From: Gammaproteobacteria bacterium
GTDB taxonomy: Bacteria > Pseudomonadota > Gammaproteobacteria > Burkholderiales > Rhodocyclaceae
Direction of reading: 5' to 3'
Length of the DNA: 64,000 nt
Assembly (NCBI GenBank): GCA_029289265.1
Contig: JARFTX010000010.1
Location: 1 to 64,000 of the forward strand
Positions within the stretch are counted from its first letter, which is position 1. Every line of letters starts with the position of its first letter. The notes beneath the pieces were generated by a model, which did not search any database, was not told the DNA's origin, and was given only the letters and a program-made list of their open reading frames with translations. The position numbers and the translations under genes were made by a program. Below are positions 58,526 to 64,000 of the stretch, in pieces.

Positions 58526-59226
58526 ACTGCCCCCTCGCTCAGTTTCGTTCTGGTTCCAAATATTGCCGTCCCGACCCGCACCAGGGTGCTCCCCTCGGCG
58601 ATGGCCGTCTCCAGGTCGTGCGACATACCCATCGACAGGGTATCCACGGCGTGACCCGCCCCGACGAGGCTTTGCAGCAGCGCCCGCATCGCCGCAAAAC
58701 GGGCACGCAGCAACGCCTCGCCACCGTCCGGCTCGGGAATGCACATCAGGCCGCGCAGGCGCAGGCGCGGCAGTGCGGCGATGGCTGCGGCCAGCCCGAT
58801 CACCTCCTCGGGCGCCACGCCGGCCTTGCTCGACTCGTCGCCGACATTGACCTGAATGCAGACATCGAGCGGCGCGCGCCCGACCGGACGCTGCGCCGAG
58901 AGCCGCTCGGCGAGCTTCGCCCGGTCGACCGAATGCACCCAGTCGAAATGTTCGGCGACGGCCCGCGTCTTGTTGCTCTGGAGCGGGCCGATGAAATGCC
59001 ATTCGAGATCGAGGTCTGCCAGCGCGGCGATCTTGGCGACGCCCTCCTGCACGTAGTTCTCGCCGAAGGCACGCTGTCCGGCCGCCGCGGCTTCGCGCAC
59101 GCACTCGGCCGGCCACGTCTTGCTCACCGCCAGCAGTGTCACCTCATCGACGCCCCGTCCGGCCACGCGCGCGGCCTCGGCGACGCGCCGGCGCACGGCT
59201 TGCAAGTTCCCGGGGATTGATGTCAT
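58522..59226 (-). CDS. yggS: PLP-binding protein of the YggS/PROSC family
   Basis: 234 residues. Alanine-racemase-like barrel with the PLP lysine in LLAVSKTWPAE, plus FGENYVQEGVAKI, EWHFIGPLQSNK, GLMCIPEP and LSMGMSHDLETAIAEGSTLVRVGTAIFG. It buffers pyridoxal phosphate and amino-acid pools. It heads yggS-proC-yggT and is divergent from pilT across 102 bp. A TATACT box on the minus strand (59261-59266) is a possible -10. Confidence 0.96.
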   Translation of the reverse strand: MTSIPGNLQAVRRRVAEAARVAGRGVDEVTLLAVSKTWPAECVREAAAAGQRAFGENYVQEGVAKIAALADLDLEWHFIGPLQSNKTRAVAEHFDWVHSVDRAKLAERLSAQRPVGRAPLDVCIQVNVGDESSKAGVAPEEVIGLAAAIAALPRLRLRGLMCIPEPDGGEALLRARFAAMRALLQSLVGAGHAVDTLSMGMSHDLETAIAEGSTLVRVGTAIFGTRTKLSEGAV

Positions 59227-59328
59227 ATAACGGCAGCTCTGCGCCCACAGCGGCGAAATCAGTATAGCATCGCGGTCACGACCGCCCTCCCTGCATCCGA
59301 ATCTTCCTCACGCCGTCGCCGACTTCCC

Positions 59329-60372
59329 ATGGACATCACCGAACTGCTCGCCTTCTCCGTCAAGAACAAGGCTTCCGACCTGCACCTCTCCGCCGGCCTG
59401 CCGCCGATGATCCGGGTGCATGGCGACGTGCGGCGCATCAACCTGCCGCCGATGGAGCACAAGGACGTGCACGCGATGGCCTACGACATCATGAACGATT
59501 CGCAGCGCAAGCAGTTCGAGGAAGAGCTGGAGTGCGACTTCTCGTTCGCGATTCCCAACCTCGCTCGATTCCGGGTCAACGCCTTCAACCAGAACCGCGG
59601 CGCCTCGGCGGTATTCCGGACGATTCCGGCCAAGGTACTCACCCTCGAAGAGCTCAACGCACCCAAGATCTTCAAGGAAATCGCCAACCAGCCACGCGGC
59701 ATCGTGCTGGTCACCGGGCCGACCGGCTCGGGCAAGTCGACGACGCTCGCGGCGATGATCGACTACATCAACGAGAACGAGTACGGCCACATCCTGACGA
59801 TCGAGGACCCGATCGAGTTCGTGCATGAATCCAAGCGCTGCCTGATCAACCAGCGCGAGGTGCACCGCGACACACTGTCCTTCAACAACGCACTGCGCTC
59901 GGCGCTGCGCGAAGACCCGGACGTCATCCTCGTCGGCGAAATGCGCGACCTGGAGACGATCCGCCTCGCGCTCACCGGCGCCGAGACCGGCCACCTGGTG
60001 TTCGGCACGCTGCACACCTCGTCGGCCGCCAAGACCATCGACCGGATCATCGACGTCTTTCCCGCCGAGGAGAAGGACATGGTGCGCTCGATGCTTTCGG
60101 AATCGCTGCGCGCGGTCATCGCCCAAACCCTGCTCAAGACCAAGGACGGCTCGGGGCGCGTTGCGGCGCACGAGGTCATGATCGGCACGCCGGCAATCCG
60201 CAACCTGATCCGCGAGAACAAGATCGCCCAGATGTATTCGGCGATCCAGACCGGCCAGAATGTGGGCATGCAGACGCTGGATCAGAATCTCGCCGAGCTC
60301 GTCCGGCGCAACGTCGTCTCGGTGGGCGAGGCGCGCGTGCGCGCCCAGAACAAGGACAATTTCCTGGGTTGA
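59329..60372 (+). CDS. pilT: Twitching motility ATPase PilT
   Basis: 347 residues. The hexameric motor that retracts type IV pili. Walker A GPTGSGKSTTL, Asp box TIEDPIEFVH, Walker B VILVGEMRDLETI and His box TGHLVFGTLHTSSA are intact, and the AIRNLIRENKIAQMYS retraction motif is present. Next to pilU, 32 bp downstream. Confidence 0.97.
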   Translation: MDITELLAFSVKNKASDLHLSAGLPPMIRVHGDVRRINLPPMEHKDVHAMAYDIMNDSQRKQFEEELECDFSFAIPNLARFRVNAFNQNRGASAVFRTIPAKVLTLEELNAPKIFKEIANQPRGIVLVTGPTGSGKSTTLAAMIDYINENEYGHILTIEDPIEFVHESKRCLINQREVHRDTLSFNNALRSALREDPDVILVGEMRDLETIRLALTGAETGHLVFGTLHTSSAAKTIDRIIDVFPAEEKDMVRSMLSESLRAVIAQTLLKTKDGSGRVAAHEVMIGTPAIRNLIRENKIAQMYSAIQTGQNVGMQTLDQNLAELVRRNVVSVGEARVRAQNKDNFLG

Positions 60373-60404
60373 AGTGCTGGCCCGACCGCACTGGAGTCTG
60401 AATC

Positions 60405-61538
60405 ATGGAACGCGACCAGGCCATCAAGTTCATGCACGATCTGCTGCGGCTGATGGTGCAGAAGAACGGCTCGGATCTCTTCATCACCGCCGGCTTTCCG
60501 CCCGCGATCAAGATCGACGGGCGCATCGTCCCGCAGTCGAACCAGCTCCTGACGCCGCAGCACACCGCCGAACTCGCCCGCTCGGTCATGAACGACCGTC
60601 AGGCGGCCGAGTTCGAGGCGACCAAGGAGTGCAACTTCGCGATCTCGCCGGCCGGCATCGGCCGCTTCCGCGCCAACGCCTATATCCAGCAGGGCCGCGT
60701 CGGCGTCGTATTGCGCACGATCGCGCAGAAGATCCCGACCTTCGACGACCTTCGCCTGCCTTCGGTGCTGCGCGATGTCGCGATGACCAAACGCGGCCTG
60801 GTGATCTTCGTCGGCGGCACCGGCACCGGCAAGACGACCTCGCTCGCGGCGATGGTCGATTTCCGCAACGAGCGCTCCTACGGCCACATCATCACGGTCG
60901 AGGACCCGATCGAGTTCGTGCATCAGCACAAGAACTGCATCGTCACGCAGCGCGAGATCGGCATCGACACCGACTCGTGGGAATCGGCCCTGAAGAACAC
61001 GCTGCGCCAGGCCCCGGACGTGATCCTGATGGGCGAGATCCGCGAGCGCGAGACCATGGACTATGCCATCGCGTTCGCCGAGACCGGCCATTTGTGCCTC
61101 GCGACGCTGCACGCCAACAGCACCAACCAGGCGATCGACCGCATCATCAACTTCTTCCCCGAGGAGCGGCGCCAGCAGTTGCTGATGGATTTGTCGCTCA
61201 ACCTGCGGGCGATGATCTCGCAGCGCCTGCTGCCGCTCAAGGAGCGCAAGGGGCGTGTGCCGGCGGTCGAGATCATGCTCAATTCACCGCTGATCTCGGA
61301 CCTGATCTTCAAGGGCGAGGTGCCGGGCATCAAGGAAGTGATGAAGCGCTCGCGCGAGCTCGGCATGCAGACCTTCGACCAGAGCCTGTTCGACCTCTAC
61401 GAGGAAGAGCTGATCACTTACGAGGACGCGTTGCGCAACGCCGATTCGGTGAACGACCTGCGCCTGCAGATCAAGCTCCACAGCAAGCACGGCGAGAAGG
61501 ACTTCGCGGCCGGCTCGCAAAACCTCGGGCTGGTCTGA
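60405..61538 (+). CDS. pilU: PilU, PilT-like retraction ATPase
   Basis: 377 residues. Same motor fold as PilT: Walker A VGGTGTGKTTSL, TVEDPIEFVHQHKN, VILMGEIRERETMD and HLCLATLHANST. PilU works with PilT to boost retraction force. The gene follows pilT and ends before a terminator. Confidence 0.97.
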   Translation: MERDQAIKFMHDLLRLMVQKNGSDLFITAGFPPAIKIDGRIVPQSNQLLTPQHTAELARSVMNDRQAAEFEATKECNFAISPAGIGRFRANAYIQQGRVGVVLRTIAQKIPTFDDLRLPSVLRDVAMTKRGLVIFVGGTGTGKTTSLAAMVDFRNERSYGHIITVEDPIEFVHQHKNCIVTQREIGIDTDSWESALKNTLRQAPDVILMGEIRERETMDYAIAFAETGHLCLATLHANSTNQAIDRIINFFPEERRQQLLMDLSLNLRAMISQRLLPLKERKGRVPAVEIMLNSPLISDLIFKGEVPGIKEVMKRSRELGMQTFDQSLFDLYEEELITYEDALRNADSVNDLRLQIKLHSKHGEKDFAAGSQNLGLV

Positions 61539-61556
61539 CCCGAACCCGCGACGATT

Positions 61557-61585
61557 CGACCCGCCTCAGCGCGGCGGGTCGTTTT
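61557..61585 (+). terminator. Rho-independent terminator after pilU
   Basis: A 9-bp stem CGACCCGCC / GGCGGGTCG (61557-61565 with 61573-61581) around TCAGCGC is followed by TTTTC. It lies 18 bp after the pilU stop and touches the stop of the convergent RNA methyltransferase gene. Confidence 0.8.
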
Positions 61586-62736
61586 CAGGTGGCCGCGTCG
61601 CGCAGTTTTCCTGCAAACACGCGGTACTCATAGAGCCGGCAGTCGAGCGCGCCGTTGTAGAGCGGGGTGCGCTTGCTCGCCTTCAGACCAAAGAGCTTGG
61701 GCAGCTCCGTGTCGGCACTGAGAAAATAGCAGCGCCAGCCCGCCCAATGCTGCTTGAGCGCATCCCCCAGCCGCGGATAGAGGGCCGCCAGCTCGTCGGC
61801 TTCACCGATGCGCACGCCGTAGGGCGGATTCGTCACCAACACGCCACTGGGCGCGGGCGCCTCGAGTTCGAGGAAGTCGGCTCGCGCGAGCGTTACGCAG
61901 TCGGCAAGCCCGGCCGCCTCCAGGTTGACGCGGGCTCGGCGCACTTGGTCGGCGACGATGTCCGACCCGTGAATGGCGAGCGGACGCGGCTCGAGTCGGC
62001 GCCCCTCGGCCTCGCGCCGAAGCCCCGCCCAGGCAGCGCGATCGAAGTTCTTCAGACGCTCGAAGCCGAATCCGCGCCCCAGCCCCGGCGCCACCTGCAG
62101 CGCGATCTGTGCCGCCTCGATGAGGAAGGTGCCGCTTCCGCACATCGGATCCACCAGCGGTTCCTCCGGTTTCCAGCCCGTGAGCCGGAGGATGCCGGCC
62201 GCGACGTTCTCCTTGAGCGGCGCCTCGACCGCGGCGCGCTTGAAGCCGCGCTTGTAGAGCGGATCGCCGGAGGTGTCCACATAGAGCGCAGCCGTGTCGC
62301 GGGTGAGAAAGGCGTGGATGCGTACCGCCGGGTTCGCCGTATCGACGCTCGGACGACGACCGATCACCGTGCGGAAGTGGTCGCACACCGCATCCTTGAC
62401 GCGCAGCGTGACGAACTCCAGGCTCTTCACCGGTGCATTGCGCGCCGTGACATAAATGCGAATCGTCTCGTCGGGGGTGAACCATTTGGCCCAGGTCGGG
62501 CCGTAGGCCAGGCGGTAGATGTCCTCCTCGGTTCGGTAGCGACCTTGTGCGACACGCCACATGACGCGGGTGGCGATGCGGCTTTCGAGGTTGGCGCGAT
62601 AACAAACCGACCAGTCACCGGAGAAGCCGACTCCGCCGTGAGTCGTTTCGATGTGAGCCGCGCCGAAGGCGGCGAGTTCTTCCGCGAGCATCGGCTCGAG
62701 TCCGCGCGGACAGGGGGAGAAGAACGATTCGGACAT
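61585..62736 (-). CDS. THUMP-domain RNA (guanine-N2) methyltransferase, RlmL-like
   Basis: 383 residues. A ferredoxin-like and THUMP RNA-binding part (about 1-160) precedes a SAM-methyltransferase with DPMCGSGTFLIEAAQIA and the catalytic NPPYGVRIG. This matches the N-terminal (RlmL, 23S rRNA m2G2445) half of the E. coli RlmKL fusion; the RlmK half is absent here. The exact RNA target is inferred. It follows hemJ on the minus strand. Confidence 0.88.
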   Translation of the reverse strand: MSESFFSPCPRGLEPMLAEELAAFGAAHIETTHGGVGFSGDWSVCYRANLESRIATRVMWRVAQGRYRTEEDIYRLAYGPTWAKWFTPDETIRIYVTARNAPVKSLEFVTLRVKDAVCDHFRTVIGRRPSVDTANPAVRIHAFLTRDTAALYVDTSGDPLYKRGFKRAAVEAPLKENVAAGILRLTGWKPEEPLVDPMCGSGTFLIEAAQIALQVAPGLGRGFGFERLKNFDRAAWAGLRREAEGRRLEPRPLAIHGSDIVADQVRRARVNLEAAGLADCVTLARADFLELEAPAPSGVLVTNPPYGVRIGEADELAALYPRLGDALKQHWAGWRCYFLSADTELPKLFGLKASKRTPLYNGALDCRLYEYRVFAGKLRDAAT

Positions 62737-62799
62737 GAGGGGAGCGAGATCCAGAGGAAACAGGGGGACGATCGAGCGCGCCGGGTCGGCGCGCCCCGA

Positions 62800-63213
62800 T
62801 CAGAACGGCTTGAGCACGACGAGGAAAGTCACGGCGACCAGCACCAGCACCGGCACCTCGTTGAACACGCGATACCAGAGATGGCTGCGCGTATTACGAC
62901 CGGCCGCGAAATCGCGCATCAGCTTGCCACAGTAGAGGTGATAGGCGATCAGCAAGAGCACCAGCGCCGTCTTGGCATGGAGCCATCCGCCGGTGAGCTG
63001 GTAGCGGTACCACAGCCATAGGCCGATGCCGACCGCGAGGATGCCCAGCGGTGTCATGAAGCGGTAGAGCTTGTACTCCATCAGCGCCAGCCGCTCGCGG
63101 GTCGCTGCATCCTCGACCATCGCGTGATTGACGAACAGCCGTGGCAGATAGAACAGGCCGGCGAACCAGCTCACGACGAAGATGATATGCAAAGCCTTGA
63201 GCGTCAGGTACAT
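62800..63213 (-). CDS. hemJ: HemJ-type protoporphyrinogen IX oxidase
   Basis: 137 residues with four membrane segments. The opening YLTLKALHIIFVVSWFAGLFYLPRLFV holds the conserved His9, and the later LHAKTALVLLLIAYHLYCGKLMRDF matches the HemJ (TIGR00701) pattern. It oxidises protoporphyrinogen IX, the step after HemF. AGGAGAG precedes the ATG. Confidence 0.92.
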   Translation of the reverse strand: MYLTLKALHIIFVVSWFAGLFYLPRLFVNHAMVEDAATRERLALMEYKLYRFMTPLGILAVGIGLWLWYRYQLTGGWLHAKTALVLLLIAYHLYCGKLMRDFAAGRNTRSHLWYRVFNEVPVLVLVAVTFLVVLKPF

Positions 63214-63252
63214 CCGAGAAACTCTCCTGTTAGGTCGTTAGGTGGATCTGGA

Positions 63253-64000
63253 TCATGCCGCGGCGGTGCCGTCCAGCACGGGCTGGGCGGCAAGTGCCGC
63301 GGCGTAGCCTTCGCGCACGCTCGGATAGCGCAGCCGCACACGCAGCTCACGCGTCAACCGAACATTGGAGATCTGCCGCGACTCGGACATGAACGACAAG
63401 GCCATCGGCGACAGGCGCGCGCTCAGAGCCTCGCGGGCAAGTCTTGGGGGACATGGCAGGCCGAGGCGGTCGGCGGCGAACTCGAAGTACTCGCCCATCT
63501 TCATGCGTGTCTCATCAACGGTATTCCAGACCCTGCCACCCTGCGCACGAAACAATGCCGCGCACGCGATGCGAGCCAGGTCTTCGGCATGAATGTGATT
63601 GGTATGGACGTCGTCCTCGTCGGCCAGGATCGGATCGCCCCGGCGCAGCCGCTCCCACGGCAAGCGGTCGGCTGCGTAGATGCCGGGTGCGCGCAGAATT
63701 CCGACACGCACGCAGTTGCGCACGCCGAAGCGCCGCAACCGGGTCTCGGCATCGACGCGACGCTGCGCCCGTGCAGACATCGGCCGCGCCGGCCGCGTCT
63801 CGTCGATCCAGGCGCCCTGGCAATCGCCGTAAACCCCTGTAGTGCTTATGTATATGAGCTGCTGTGGTAGACTCCTGCGAGTTGCCAGCGCCGCGAGGAG
63901 CCGCGCAGTTCGCGGGTCGCCGGCTCCGCTCGGTGGGGGCGGAGCGAAATGCATGACGGCGTGTGCAATCCCTGCAAGCCTGTGCAAGGATTTCCGATCG
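63253..64000 (-). CDS. SDR / NAD-dependent epimerase-like protein, N-terminus off-window
   Basis: The frame is open to the right window edge, about 248 residues. The visible part has QLIYISTTGVYGDCQGAWIDE and then an R-A-P-G-I-Y core with HTNHIHAEDLARI, typical of the extended short-chain dehydrogenase family (YeeZ-like). The nucleotide-binding GxxGxxG end lies beyond 64000, so the real start is unseen; in-frame TTG at 63987 is not the start, since DRKS and family-like residues precede it. The substrate is unknown. It precedes hemJ by 39 bp. Confidence 0.8.
   Translation of the reverse strand, partial: DRKSLHRLAGIAHAVMHFAPPPPSGAGDPRTARLLAALATRRSLPQQLIYISTTGVYGDCQGAWIDETRPARPMSARAQRRVDAETRLRRFGVRNCVRVGILRAPGIYAADRLPWERLRRGDPILADEDDVHTNHIHAEDLARIACAALFRAQGGRVWNTVDETRMKMGEYFEFAADRLGLPCPPRLAREALSARLSPMALSFMSESRQISNVRLTRELRVRLRYPSVREGYAAALAAQPVLDGTAAA

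Noticed and set aside
61585-62736. Possible truncation of an RlmKL fusion
   Set aside because: The protein has an intact start and end for a stand-alone RlmL-type enzyme, and stand-alone forms are common outside enterobacteria, so no break is implied.

Overview
The window is high-GC, gene-dense DNA that reads as chromosome of a betaproteobacterium. Rhodocyclales (a Thauera/Azoarcus/Zoogloea-like lineage) is my best guess, inferred from the protein repertoire and gene order, not from an rRNA. Supporting layouts are argH / algZ-algR-type regulators / hemCDXY, lptD-surA-pdxA-rsmA divergent from amgK-murU, dusB-fis, and yggS-proC-yggT divergent from pilT-pilU. I saw no tRNA, rRNA, insertion sequence, prophage or CRISPR array.

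Layout. 1-696: tail of a probable metal-efflux locus (start of an exported protein cut by the window edge, plus a small Cys-rich exported protein). 1128-3701: a c-type-haem-motif GGDEF/EAL protein. 3867-12090: OmpA-like lipoprotein, DUF3422 protein, purC, an MFS carrier, a DUF2189 membrane protein, prlC and a DUF4124/glutaredoxin protein. 12150-18368: a Calvin-cycle locus, with form IA RuBisCO (cbbL, cbbS) and its CbbQ/CbbO activase on the minus strand and cbbR divergent; no carboxysome genes are present. 18447-20805: a small orphan protein, xth, and a Crp/Fnr regulator with a DUF2892 protein. 20865-28319: the outer-membrane and peptidoglycan-recycling block. 28395-38160: pepP, ubiH, a second haem-motif GGDEF sensor, dusB-fis, purH, purD, hemF. 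38238-48823: hemYXDC, ppc, an AlgR/AlgZ-like two-component pair, argH. 48910-51165: a Ser/Thr kinase fused to a cyclic-nucleotide domain, and a fructosamine-kinase-like gene. 51315-54336: a four-gene cassette of the HprK-related-kinase-A / PqqD type with an exported Cys-rich protein at its head. 54661 to the right edge: a small membrane protein, grxD, an acyl-CoA synthetase, yggT-proC-yggS, pilT-pilU, a THUMP RNA methyltransferase, hemJ and an SDR protein cut by the window edge.

How it fits together. The organism can probably fix CO2 with a non-carboxysomal, CbbQO-maintained RuBisCO. It devotes many genes here to haem (hemC, D, X, Y, F, J) and carries two membrane diguanylate-cyclase-type sensors with CxxCH motifs, which may tie redox or gas sensing to c-di-GMP; twitching-motility ATPases PilT/PilU are also encoded here. 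The least understood part is 51315-54336. A small PqqD-like protein, an HprK-like P-loop kinase and a nucleotidyltransferase are translationally chained behind a Tat-type exported protein with a CxCSPGFW motif, which suggests a peptide or protein modification system whose substrate is the exported protein. A 17-bp motif (TGTAAA-N4-TCCGACA) lies upstream of this cassette and recurs in the gap upstream of xth.
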